Below, piece after piece: positions 49,440 to 62,207 of a stretch of 64,000 bases of DNA (positions are counted from its first letter, which is position 1; each line of letters starts with the position of its first letter). The notes under the pieces were generated by a model, which was given only the letters and a program-made list of their open reading frames with translations, searched no databases and was not told the origin of the DNA. The stretch is from Ceratodon purpureus (taxonomy: Eukaryota > Streptophyta > Bryopsida > Pseudoditrichales > Ditrichaceae). The stretch is from positions 2,422,408 to 2,486,407 of the forward strand of contig CM026423.1 in NCBI GenBank assembly GCA_014871385.1, in the 5' to 3' direction. The translations under genes and the position numbers were made by a program.

Positions 49440-50221
49440 TTGGATTGAATGGCTCAAATAAAAGGTTGGGTTGTGTGGAGGCATCATTGTGAGGTTTGTG
49501 TGGCATCAGCCGTTGACTTGCAATGGTGGGTTGTAGTCATTGCCAACCCTTGTAGTCAATTAAATGTGCACACCATTACAAGCATAATGTTTACAAACAG
49601 TGTTTTCCACAATATGAATCATAATATCAAATGATGAGAGATTTCTAGACTTGGAAGATTTAAATTTGGAAGAATGGTGATGTCAACTATGGAAAGGTTT
49701 CACATTCTAGAATTTGATGTTAAAATTTGAGGGAGTGAAATTAAGGATACACCATATATTATTTGAGAAGATATTGAATAAAACGTTTTTATGTGTTAAT
49801 AAGAGCTAGCATGTGATGAAGTTGTGTTGTGTTGTTGTGTTGTTTTATTGTTGTTATATAAATTTGAGTGAATCGAAGAATACTAAAAAATAACTTTAAA
49901 TTTATGGTTGAGATACTTTTTACAATCATTTAACCAAAATCTATGTTGTATAATATTTCATGAAACCACCATTCACTAAACTACAGGCCACTATATTTCA
50001 CCATCTACCAATGATTTGTACAGTATTGATAAAAATTATCTAGTGATTTAGGATGATGTTATTGGTAAAAACTAGTATCTAATTTTAAACATGAAAAAAA
50101 TCAAGAACACACTATGAGGTCCAAGGTAATAATTTTATGTTTTGTGAATTGTAATAACTCCAACATTTAAAATTTAGGCAAGTACATAAGATAATGATAA
50201 TTTTTTTATAAAAGCTTTAAG

Positions 50222-50223
<2 letters not shown>
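49440..50223. other. Gene-free spacer
   Basis: AT-rich; nothing supported. Confidence 0.4.

Positions 50224-50304
<81 letters not shown>
50224..50304. repeat. (AT)n microsatellite, about 81 bp
   Basis: Uninterrupted alternating AT. Confidence 0.98.
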
Positions 50305-50308
<4 letters not shown>

Positions 50309-50593
50309 ACTTGAGTCTCTTTGAAATTTGAGTAATGATTTGGTCATGAACATATTTCAAGAAAAATAAAAATAAAAAAACTAAATTTAAACTGCTAGTT
50401 TTGAACTTGAAACCTTAAATTTCTAAATAAAGGTTTTAAAATTGGAATTTGAGTTTTCTAATTTTACCACATACACCTTGCACTATAGGAAGCATCCAGT
50501 AAAAATCTTAGGCAAAAATATTACTTTTAACCCTTCCGTCTAGACTATCCAAAATTTCAAAAAGTTGTTTTGGCTTTCTTGGATTCATATGGG
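50305..50593 (+). mobile_element. Fragment of a TTAA-flanked element (right part)
   Basis: Related to the right third of 54324-55263: GAGTAATGATTTGGT, CATGAAC, then ATTTCTA-A-AAGGTT, AAAATTGGAATTTGA, AGCATCCAGTAAAAAT, GGCAAAAATATTACTTTTAA, ending ATGGG before TTAA (50594-50597). The left part is replaced by the AT microsatellite. Confidence 0.65.
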
Positions 50594-50597
50594 TTAA

Positions 50598-52007
50598 TCA
50601 AGATCCCATTGTCAACAATAAACAAACAAATTATATTTTTTTGAATATGCAAACTGATTACAATTAAAAAAAAAAAAGCCAAAAGAATATCTAAGTAAAC
50701 TTCAAGAGATTTATAGTTAGGTGGAAACAATTAACTAGTATTAATGTTGCAAAATATCGTGGATGTTTTGAGAATGTACAAATTTTCAAAGAGTCTGATT
50801 CAAATGAACAAGATATTTCTCAACAAGGTTAATGAGTTGTATCGGCATAGGAACTCAAAAAATCTTAGTTTGTTATTGTTCATTGTTGGTAAATCTTGAA
50901 GAAGATTTGTTGTCACATGCACATTCAAAGAAAAATAAATGAGGGTGAAGGTTTTGAGTAGGAGGAAGAGCAAGGAGCTGCATCTACATTGGCAATTTAT
51001 GATAAAAGAAATGTACCTCCGCATATGCTAATAGTTAAAGAAATATACCTTTACCTGAAGTTGAGATTATTGCAGATGATACCTTAGAGAGACAATTTGT
51101 AGAAGAAGTATTACTGATCTTGAAGTGTTCAAATTGCATTAAAAAGGCCAATATGACTTTACACTTTTTAAAGATTTGAAAAGAAAAAATGAAGGCTTCT
51201 ACTTCAAAGATGGCTGATATTACAAGGAAGAAAGTTCAAACATTAATTAACCAACATGCAATAAAGCCTGGAGGTAATGACAATGCTTGAACTAGTTGAT
51301 GAAAACAGATGATGCCAAGGAGTACATGAAGCTATAAAAACAAGAGAAGCTTTCAAAAATTATAGAGATAATCGCTCCTAAATTTAAGCCATTTAGGTAG
51401 CCATTCCTATGACTAGAGGGCCTCTCCGAGAAACAAAAGAAGAAAAAGATGTATAAGAAAAGTTGACAGAAGTAGAAGTGATAAGAAAACTTGGTGGAGA
51501 GCTAATTGGAGAAGAAAACAAAAGGATGAATAAATTAAAGACGGTCAGAAGAAGATGGAGGATTCAACTTGAATAAGAGCCTTAGCTATAAGGAACCTTA
51601 AAATACTTTGAAACAATTAGATATTTGAAAACCATAGATGAGAGATTAAAAATCATAAATTAATATTTAATATTATAAAAAAAAAATTTAACAATAGTCT
51701 TGAAAAACCATTTAAATGAAAATTAAAGATTCAAAATATGTAAACTATGTATTGATATAGTACCAAAATACATAATAATAATAATATATAAGAATAGATA
51801 TTAATAGATAATGAAATATATATTTATTAAATATGAAAATAAATATTCAAAGGTTATGAAATAAATTTCCATTATGTATAACAATATATAATGATGAAGT
51901 CAATTTATACACTCACAAACACATGGATTCACAAAATATAACTTACATTTTCATCAACTAAAATATAATAATTCTAACTACTCAAAGTGACTTCATACAC
52001 TATTTAA
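50598..52007. other. AT-rich gene-free stretch
   Basis: 51.0-51.6 kb is purine-rich on the plus strand, as in a decayed lysine/glutamate-rich coding region, but stops occur in all frames. No family can be named. Confidence 0.35.
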
Positions 52008-52868
52008 CCCCTAAACAACAATGCACCCCCTAGGGGTGCGAATGGAGTTTGGGCATGTACCTGCAACTTCAATTTGGATGGATATTTTTTGAAATTTTAA
52101 ATGGAGGTGTGCCGTTCTGAGAGCTCCGTGTGCATATTTTTATTTTTTAATTCCGATATCGGGATCAAAAGTTATGAAGGTTTAAGTGTCAAACGCTGCT
52201 CGTTGGGCAGCTGCTGAAATTTTCTAAGCCACTGTGAATGCAGCAAATTCTGCCCAAAACTGCCCAAAATTGTGAAAATCTCCAAAAATCTGCCCAAAGA
52301 CGAAACTTTGAAATTCCACCAAAAATTGAGATTTTGATATTTTTCAAAAATAAAATTCTCTATGTATAGAGAAGGCAGGAGGGCATGTTTCCACCGTTCG
52401 GATTTTCAATCCAATTTTTTTTCATATGCTATTTTTATTGTCCAAAAATGGCCTTTGTTTGTGAATTTCAGTATACCACCTAGCGGAAAATGATTTTTTT
52501 GGCAACCTTCCACAACTTTTTTGGATATAATGTTTTTACTACAATTAGCTAACTCAATCTTCTTTGACGTGCATCAAAACCGCAAAAATCCATAATGCAA
52601 AAAAATGGTTTTTTGGGCCTTCAAAAATCTGCTGTCCCCTTTTTTTGCAGGGAAAAAAAACTTGTTTTTCTACTTTGAACGTTATGTTCTTGCAATTGGT
52701 GAAGAATGAGTGTGTGAGATTTGGTGGACATGTAGACATAGAAGTTAGCTACAAGATCTTATGGTTAGATGTACTAAAAAAGACCCCAAGATTGAAAAAT
52801 CCACCTTGCTTTGAAGAGGGGCTATTTTGAGGCAGTTTTGATGAAAAATACCCTCAGAAATTTAGGGG
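52008..52868 (+). mobile_element. TTAA-flanked non-autonomous element (861 bp)
   Basis: Termini CCCCTAAA ... TTTAGGGG with TTAA on both sides (52004-52007, 52869-52872). It holds an 88-codon plus-strand frame (52564-52830) without recognisable transposase motifs. Confidence 0.7.
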
Positions 52869-52872
52869 TTAA

Positions 52873-54319
52873 AAGTTGATAAAAATAAAAATAAATCTTT
52901 ATTTTTAAATAAGTAAAAATCGAAATAGTCATAATATTTTTTTTTAATACTTTAATTTAGAGAAGGTTTGAAAGATTACAACAAAAACTAGTATATATAT
53001 TTTTTAACTATATTAATAAAACATCAATTAAATATAAAATCAAGTGTAAAAATACATATTATCGAATCTTAGAAATATGTATTTGTACAATTTATAAACA
53101 TATATTTTTATACCTTTTAAATATATATGTAAAAATATTTGAAAATTTATAAGGTTTGTAAATTTATAATGAATGACCAATTTACAAAATAACATTTTTA
53201 TAAAGCCACAAATTTACTAAATCTATATGATACAAAAAATCATATTTGTTCATTATTTTGTCTATCTGTCATAAGCCAATTCAACAAAAACCTTATATGA
53301 TAACCAATTCAATAAAAACCTTATATAAAATTTAATTTATGTGTATCTTTCCAAAACGTGCAACCTTTTTAACTACTTCAAGAATTGATAATGTTTGATG
53401 GTCACATTCTAGGCGTGTGACAAACTGTGTAGATCGCATGCGATGCGCCCCATAACTTTTAAAAATCCATACCTTTGTCCTGTCGGCTTTGGATTGGGGG
53501 TAGATCAAACATACACTTAATTCACGCCGGTCTTCTCCGGAGACCGAAGTTTCTCTCTATGTTTGATGTTCTTTGATTACTTTTAATGTATTTTTTTAGC
53601 ACAATCTTCTTATCAAATGATTTTGCATACCTTCATACAATGCACATTATAAACGCATTCATAATTTTAAAAATCTTAAAAATTTTAATATTTAAAAATG
53701 AGCTAAAAATTTAAATAATTTTAAAATGTGAAATTTTGAACATTTGATTGGCAATCAATGCAAAAATGTTTTGGCACATCATGGAATTTTCATATGTTTA
53801 TATGTATATTTTTTCAAAATATAAATTTATATCTTTATGAATATATAGATATCTTGATGGATATGTTTTTTTCAAAATTTATATCAAAAAACATATCCAT
53901 AAATTTATGTTTTTTTCTTGACCATAAATATTTCTATATCATATAAGATAGAATATAAAGTTTTATTGTTTGATAACAATATAAATTTTTTGAGATATTC
54001 AACCTTGATGACAATGAAACAATACCTCAATAAAACAAATGTGCAGGATTTTATATTTTTTTTGCTGTATTGATTTTAATTTACTTATAGAATGATTATG
54101 TTTTGTGCCAAAGATGCCAATAATTTATGGCAGCCAACCGAAAAATGCATAATCTAGTATAGTTTACATATTCATCAATTTAAATATAATCATTTCAAAT
54201 GATGAAAATCCAACTATGATTATATATACTACTTAGAAGTTTGATAATACAAAAGAAGAATTAAATTCAAGATAAAAAATAAACCTAGCCTCAAATTTGG
54301 ATTCTGGTACATATGTGCT
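52873..54319. other. AT-rich gene-free stretch with one dyad motif
   Basis: Nothing coding. The dispersed dyad motif lies at 53517-53558. Confidence 0.45.
53517..53558 (-). repeat. Dispersed dyad motif, copy 3 (minus strand)
   Basis: On the minus strand: GAGAGAAACTTCGGTCTCC, GGAGAAGACCGGCGTGAATT. It matches the copies at 17263 and 45226. Confidence 0.7.
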
Positions 54320-54323
54320 TCAA

Positions 54324-55263
54324 CCCCTAAAGGTCTAGAGTATTTTGGGACCTCCTAGACCCGAAACTGCAGAATTTGACCACCTTATGGAAATTGATGT
54401 ATGTTTCCAATAAAATTTCCTTTTCTGGTATCTTCAACCATAAGATATTCAACCTAACTACTTGCACTAACACCATGTCAAATTTCAACTATTGGATCTT
54501 TACCATTTGTGAGATTATAACATCCAAAGTTTACTGATTTTTTATTTTTTTTTGCTTTCCTCGAAAGACATAGTATAAATGGTGCCAAGGGAGACTTGAT
54601 GATTGTTACCCCAAACATTTTGCTCATATTTTTTTCCATGTAGGTAACTAAGTTGAGCACCTCCTTGCAAAATTTTCAAGACTACTTTTGATTTTTTGGC
54701 CTTCATGCAATTTTTTTTCTAAAAGTAGGTTCAAAATTGTCAATATGGTAAAACTTAAATAACATTAAAGTTTTTTGGTTTGCAAAAAAAGTGAACATTG
54801 AAAAGTTACATCTATGAGTTTGTAAATTTTGGAAGAAAAAAAATTTAAAAATTCCTAAATCTCAAATTTTGATAATTTTTGAAAGGAGAAACTGTAAAAT
54901 TACAGAAAACTTTGAAGCTTGTTCATATAATTTTTGGAGGCTGCCCTTCTAAAATTGGTAAACTTTTTGGCTTGGGTCACTTTGGATTTTGAGTAATGAT
55001 TTGGTTATGAACATTTTTTTTATTTATTTTTTTGAAATTTGACAAAAAACCTAATTTTAAACTACCCTATTTTGACTTGAAACCTAAAATTTCTAGATGA
55101 AGGTTCTAAAATTGGAATTTGACTTTGAAAATTTTACCACGCACACTTTGCAGTAAAGGGAGCATCCAGTAAAAATTTTAGGCAAAAATATTACTTTTAA
55201 CCTCTTCAACTAGACTGTTCGAAATAGCAAAAATCCAAATCGGGTTTCCTGGACCTTTACGGG
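54324..55263 (+). mobile_element. TTAA-flanked non-autonomous element (940 bp)
   Basis: Left end CCCCTAAAGGTCTAG and right end CTGGACCTTTACGGG are inverted repeats with two mismatches. TTAA follows the right end (55264-55267); the left flank reads TCAA, one change from TTAA. The right third is shared with 50305-50593. Confidence 0.7.
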
Positions 55264-55530
55264 TTAAAAGAGTCCTGGAAATCAATTGTTATAAATTACA
55301 AGAAGAAATACATTTATTAAATCAATATTTTCAAGGAAATTTAAAAACAATTTATTATATATATATTAATGAAAATATATATGATTTAAAGAATTTTAAT
55401 TAATTTAGAATTAGAAAAAACGAGATATATACTTCAAATTCATCTAGTTCATAACCACATGTGGTATGGGGCAACCAACAAGTATACCAATGAGGTGGTG
55501 GACTCGCAATTTACACCAGCTTGCTAGTAT

Positions 55531-55825
55531 AAGGTAGAATGTCCTTAAACAAGCCACTTAAGGATTTTGATATAGTTCAGGCGCTGCTATGTATTTTCTG
55601 TAATTTTTCATCGAAGGTAGAACAAGAATGATGCGGAAGGCTCTTTTTTCCAAAATTAAATAGCAAAAAACCAATTTGTTAAGAATTTTATAAGCAAAAA
55701 GTGTCCAAGTCCTAAATCCGATTAGATGCTGAAATGTACAGACAAGGTACATCTGATTTTTCAAAATCTAGAAATCAGCCCTCATCAGTTTTGGGGCAGT
55801 GGGTGGTTTAAGGACATTCTACCTT
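55531..55825 (+). mobile_element. MITE-like element with AAGGTAGA termini (295 bp)
   Basis: Inverted ends AAGGTAGAATGTCCTTAAAC and GTTTAAGGACATTCTACCTT match perfectly over 20 bp and continue imperfectly. I could not define a target duplication. Confidence 0.65.
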
Positions 55826-56297
55826 ACTCATTGGTAGCTCAAGACCATCTTTCCAGTGAGTGACGAGTTTTCACGTCGTTGACAGACTCACAGGATACAG
55901 AGTCAAGCAGAACGTCCCTGCGGTACATCAAGTACAGGTGCAAAGAAATCTGGGAGCCTGACAAGGGAAGAGTACTTCCAGTCCAGGATTCAGGCTCATT
56001 CACCGTAACTAACTTAATCACTGCCGCCGAGGTGGCTTTGTCTCACGTAGAGGCCTTACAAGACCCCGTTCTGCTGAGCCAACGGTTTCTCATCCAAATG
56101 GAATCACAGAGTTCATCCAGTGCCGGGGCGTCAAGTTCGAGACTCGTCGTCTCGTCCCGGCGACGCTCTGATGGGCTCATAGACGCGTTTCCAAAATACC
56201 GACGGCGGCCTTGATCGGCTGCAATATTGACCGGCAAGCCAAATAGCGCAGTCAAATCCGAGGTTGCTCCTGCGCCATCGGGCCCTCGCGTCTGAGC

Positions 56298-56308
56298 CCA
56301 TAAAAACC
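56298..56308 (+). promoter_or_regulatory. TATA box of array copy 3
   Basis: CCCATAAAAAC, same position and surround as in copy 1. Confidence 0.6.
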
Positions 56309-56616
56309 GATGCGAGATCAAGCATTCCTCACATTCTTCAGCTTCATTCCACCATCTCTCAACCCAGCTAGCTTTTACTACCATCCCAGCTGTATATCTG
56401 CCATACGCATCGCCTGCTTACAGCTGCTGATCTGACATCGCCTTCATTCAGCTCTCGTGATTTCCAGTTTTGTGCTCGTCTTTTGATCGTCTTCGATTCT
56501 ACCCTCGTTGCACATTTTAGCCTTGTGAAATTCTGCTCATTCAAAATATTGTCTCACCAGCTGAGCAAGACTTAGTTCAAGATAATCATCTCAGCGCATC
56601 CAATTTAATTCCTGCA

Positions 56617-56850
56617 ATGGCTGCTCTCGAAGGTGATGGAGGGTCATCAAAAAGGAACCCGCCCTCGTACACCAGCGACTACGACGACTGCGAAGGTGAT
56701 GGTGGCTCCTCCAGGTGGAAGCCCCCCAGCTCGCACCATGCAGAGGGCGACGGCGGGTCTTCCAGATGGAAGCCCCCCTCGCACAGCTGCGGGTTCGACG
56801 GCTGCGAAGGTGATGGAGGCTCGTCAAAGTGGAGGCCGGGAAAGTTCTGA
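56617..56850 (+). CDS. GDGGSS[KR]W-repeat microprotein, array copy 3 (77 aa, first motif altered)
   Basis: Same length and frame as copies 1 and 2. Relative to copy 1 it has one silent change and three replacements: Trp13Arg (motif 1 becomes GDGGSSKRNPPS and loses its Trp), Gly20Ser and Gly23Asp. Motifs 2-4 are unchanged. All changes fall in the first 23 codons. The TATA box is at 56298. Its 3' UTR carries a 163-bp hairpin element that pushes the polyA signal to 57403. Confidence 0.75.
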   Translation: MAALEGDGGSSKRNPPSYTSDYDDCEGDGGSSRWKPPSSHHAEGDGGSSRWKPPSHSCGFDGCEGDGGSSKWRPGKF

Positions 56851-57233
56851 GACCACCCAGCGGTCTCATCGAACATTTTTGCACGGCGAGCTGCGAAAGC
56901 GCATCCGCCTAGAGTGATCTGCTCGAGACTCGACGTCAATGCTGAATCTTCAAGCGTACTCGACCCTCGGAGTGTTGATCGCTCTTGATCCCGCAAAGTC
57001 GATTGACATTCTATTCGGGCCGGGCCATTCATGAGTGGTTGACCCCAGCCGATCGATCATCGAGTCATCCGACATTCGGAGTAGTTAGAGAGTAGCACAG
57101 TGCACAGATTGTGCCATAATTCTTTGGGACCCTGCATATTGGGAGCCCGCAGTAGACTAGTGACATTCTTTGGTCCAAGCCCCTGTCAGACTCTGTCATG
57201 AGCTGGTGATGTTGTACAGCGACCACATACTTG

Positions 57234-57396
57234 CACTACAACAGATTGAGGCTTTTTCAAGTGGCCACCTTGCTCTAGTGAGTGTAACTGTACCACATTA
57301 GACAAAATTGATGACCTCAATTTTTGTCTTATGTGGTACATGTTACATTCACGAGTGCAAAGTGACCAGTGGAAAAAGCCTCAATCTGTTGTAGTG
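57234..57396 (+). mobile_element. CACTA-like foldback MITE, 163 bp, in the 3' UTR of array copy 3
   Basis: Ends CACTACAACAGATTGAGGCT and the exact reverse complement AGCCTCAATCTGTTGTAGTG; the inner halves also pair. TTG is duplicated on both sides (57231-57233, 57397-57399). Copies 1 and 2 have the empty site (ATACTTGGCAAATAAA), so the ends are exact. 3-bp duplication plus CACTA terminus indicates the CACTA (EnSpm) superfamily. Confidence 0.93.
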
Positions 57397-57402
57397 TTGG
57401 CA

Positions 57403-57408
57403 AATAAA
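57403..57408 (+). terminator. Polyadenylation signal AATAAA, array copy 3
   Basis: Directly downstream of the inserted hairpin element, so a transcript ending here would include the hairpin. Confidence 0.5.
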
Positions 57409-58292
57409 CCACGGATTCGTTTCCTCGACCAAACATAGCTTGAAAAATTGTGGATGGACGACTTTCAGTGTGGCAGTTGGTGAGTGGGGAGTGTTGGCCT
57501 GGTTGGCCTGATTTCTCTTGAGAATTGATGATCTGTTAAATATTTCACAATTTTAATTATATATCTACTTTATAAACTAAAGGGAATTGGAGAGAGATAT
57601 AGAATTATGAAATTCACATATTTCTAGGCTTCAAGCATATAATTTCAATTCATTTTTAATAATGAATTGTTATGATTTAACATTCAATAACCATCTTTTG
57701 TCTTATGTGAGTTTGACCATGAAGAACTTAGGGCCGGTTTACACTACGGTGGAGAAGGCCTCCGGTCGGTCAAGAATGCTTGGCCAAGACATGGTTATAT
57801 GAGGCAAATGGTGGATGCGACGGAGAAGAATTTAAGGCAATAAAATATTTCAAAAGGAGTCTTGACCGGTTGTAGTCTAAACACCTAGAGGAGAAGCTTA
57901 ACGGACAAGTCCACCGGAGAAGTGGACCGGTGAAGAGAAACTCACCAAATTGTGAAGTTTTTTTTTGATAAAAATCACAATTCTCTACATTCACATTGTA
58001 ACAAAAAATTTAAACAAGATTTTTTTTCATAAAAAATGAATATACATATGTATGACAATTTGACTAAACTTCAAAATTATTTTGTTATCAAATTATGCGG
58101 AAGAATAATAATTTTTTTGGTTGATTTTCACTTTTCATAATTGAAAAATATCTCATGGTAATATAATATTCAGTTTTAGTCAAAAAAATAATTAAAATTA
58201 CCAAATTGCCAATTGTCAACTTTGGCCCATATATCAACACCTAATCAATAACAAAAATACCATGGGTACCCTACATGCTCATGTCTTAAAAA

Positions 58293-58420
58293 ACATGATA
58301 AAAAGCCCAAAAAATAAACTCTAAGCCTTCACAATGGCTTTGTAAAAAAAATTACAGCATGATAAAAAGCCCAAAAAATAAACTCTAAGCCTTCAAAATG
58401 GCTTTGAAAAACAACTTACA
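58293..58420 (+). repeat. Two-copy tandem repeat of about 62 bp inside the Tourist-like element
   Basis: CATGATAAAAAGCCCAAAAA ... CTCTAAGCCTTCA-AATGGCT occurs twice in tandem. Confidence 0.85.
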
Positions 58421-58599
58421 GCATGTAGAGCTAGAGTGAGAAGTGTATACATTTAATTTTAAGAAGAGGAGGACACAAGTAAAAGGTGGAGGTGGACCAC
58501 ATGCCAAGGAGGCTCAACTTGGCAACCACGAGGTGTATGGTTCAACTCTCGATGGTAGAATCTATGGCTCAGATTTGTTTTGACAAAAGATTTTTTATT

Positions 58600-58682
58600 A
58601 ACTTGGGCTTCTCCGGAGGTGGAGTTTCTTCTCCGGCCTCTTGAGGCCGGACAAGAAACTCCTCCTCCGGAGAAGCCCAAGT
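58600..58682. repeat. Strong inverted repeat (hairpin) inside the Tourist-like element
   Basis: ACTTGGGCTTCTCCGGAGG on the left pairs with CCTCCGGAGAAGCCCAAGT on the right; the inner arms GGCCTC/GAGGCC continue the stem. The total stem is about 37 bp with few mismatches. Confidence 0.85.
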
Positions 58683-59015
58683 CCAAAAAGTGCTGCCATG
58701 TAGGCGGCCATGTCATTTTATCATCCATGAGAAAACTTCACCACCATACTTGTCTTCACCTAGTGTAAACACCTTCCGATGAAGAGTTGCATTTTCGTCC
58801 AATCACATTTCACAAATGCCCTTTTTTTCATGACCGGTGTACTTCTCCACCGTAGATCAAACCGGCCCTTAGATTGATTTGTTTCGTCAAATTTCAAGGA
58901 GCGGTTTTAGATCTAGATCTTAAACCTTTAATTTTTTCGGAATATATTTTGAATTCTAGTATGTGAATTTGAAAAACATTACCTATACGTTGGTGGAATA
59001 TGGTACTAAAGTGAA

Positions 59016-59054
59016 GAGAGACTTTGGTCCCCAGAGGTGACCAACATGAATTAA
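59016..59054 (+). repeat. Dispersed dyad motif, copy 4
   Basis: Block-duplicate of 45226-45264 with three changes (GGTGACC instead of GGAGACC). Confidence 0.6.
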
Positions 59055-59400
59055 ATACTCCCTCTGCTTCACAAAGAATAGGTGGTTTCTATTTGAGTGC
59101 GAGATTAAGAACAATGACGCGCTTTTATAAATGCCATTTTTAACAGAAAGTGCTCTCTGGCATGACACGCTTTGCAAGAGTTTTTCAAATAACGCGGTTC
59201 TTATTACTCCCTGGATTGGTGTCATCTTCCTAACACATTCTGACATGAAGGTCGGTTCTTCACAGTTTCCTTGTTTGAATTCACTAGTTGAGACTTACCT
59301 GACATGAAGGTCGGTTCCTGACAATTTCCTTGTTTGAATTCATTAGCGGAGACTTATTTGCTACTCCTAGCAATAATGAAACTAGCTGACACTTACCTGC

Positions 59401-60082
59401 TACTCCTAAAGGTGTCACTTGATAGTATCGTTTTATCAACCTACTTATTTGAACTTCTTACAAAGGTTGATACAGTGATACTTTCTGGTGACAATGAGTC
59501 CGAGCATAGGTGGATTGAAGCAACTATTGATGACAATATGTAGACCTGCATTTATCGTATTTTAATTTATTTGCATCTTTGATATTTTTATTCTACATTA
59601 ATATATTGGAATTGTTATAATGTATGCTCAACTTAGTTTAAATAATTTTATCTTGTGCAAAGGAGCATGGTGACAACAAACATGATAGTGACTTTAAAGA
59701 CAAATCGATAAACTTGCTAACACATGTTTAACCCTGCTTTGTAATGGTCATGGTGCATAGGCAATGTATGGTATGGCTGAGGTCGTGAAATCATACTCAC
59801 TTTACCAAAATCTATCTAAGTGATATTAATTCAAAATATTTCATGGTGCATCAATAACAAAACTCCAACCCTATGTAAAAACACTTGAAGCTACAATAAA
59901 TTAGCCACCTCCATGGAAATAAGATATCAAATTGTTTGTCAATCAATTTATGAGCCAATTCTTGTGAATTTCACTAAAAGTATTCCACGGTGATAGGTCC
60001 CTTATTCCAAAAATTGAAAAAAAATTAAAAAATAGAAATAAATAAAATTTTCTGCTCACCGATCATCGCTCACAAGATAGCA
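59401..60082. other. Gene-free stretch
   Basis: No supported coding region. Confidence 0.4.
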
Positions 60083-60090
60083 TTCTTGAT

Positions 60091-60328
60091 CAGGGTTGTC
60101 ATAACGGACGGACATGGGCAAAATTTCCGGACACGGACGGACGGACGGACCGGTCGGTCCGGGGTGAAAATCGGACATATTCTATGAATATTCCTAATTT
60201 TTTCTCAAATATGCTCGAATATGCTCGAATATGCTCGAATATTCTCTTTTGGACCGGACATGACCCTTAACGGACGGACGAGCAGACCGGACAGACGGTC
60301 TGGTCCTTATGTCCCATGAACAACCCTG
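60091..60328 (+). mobile_element. Non-autonomous hAT element, 238 bp, 8-bp TSD
   Basis: Ends CAGGGTTGT ... ACAACCCTG and a perfect 8-bp target duplication TTCTTGAT (60083-60090, 60329-60336). The interior has GGAC-rich arms and three tandem ATATGCTCGA units. Termini and duplication length fit the hAT superfamily. No transposase frame. Confidence 0.93.
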
Positions 60329-60336
60329 TTCTTGAT

Positions 60337-62207
<1,871 letters not shown>

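Larger units (their letters stand above)
57731..58868 (+). mobile_element. Tourist-like PIF/Harbinger MITE, 1138 bp
   Basis: Ends GGGCCGGTTT and AAACCGGCCC, with further inverted similarity (CTACGGTGGAGAA). TTA is duplicated (57728-57730, 58869-58871). The sister site in copy 1 at about 45070 (GAACTTAGACTGATTT) is empty. Harbinger elements prefer TTA/TAA. Inside are a two-copy 62-bp tandem repeat (about 58293-58420) and a strong inverted repeat (58600-58682). No transposase frame. Confidence 0.85.
55861..59400 (+). repeat. Type A duplicated block, copy 2
   Basis: Sister of 42639-45600 (identical over long stretches, for example TCACGTCGTTGACAGACTCA). It lacks the 738-bp G6 element and instead carries the inserts at 57234-57396 and 57731-58868. 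Confidence 0.9.

Noticed and set aside
45226-53558. Inverted dyad motifs as termini of one large 8.3-kb transposon enclosing array copy 2
   Set aside because: No matching target duplication at the outer flanks, and the left motif is part of the duplicated type A block, which has no partner at the matching distance.
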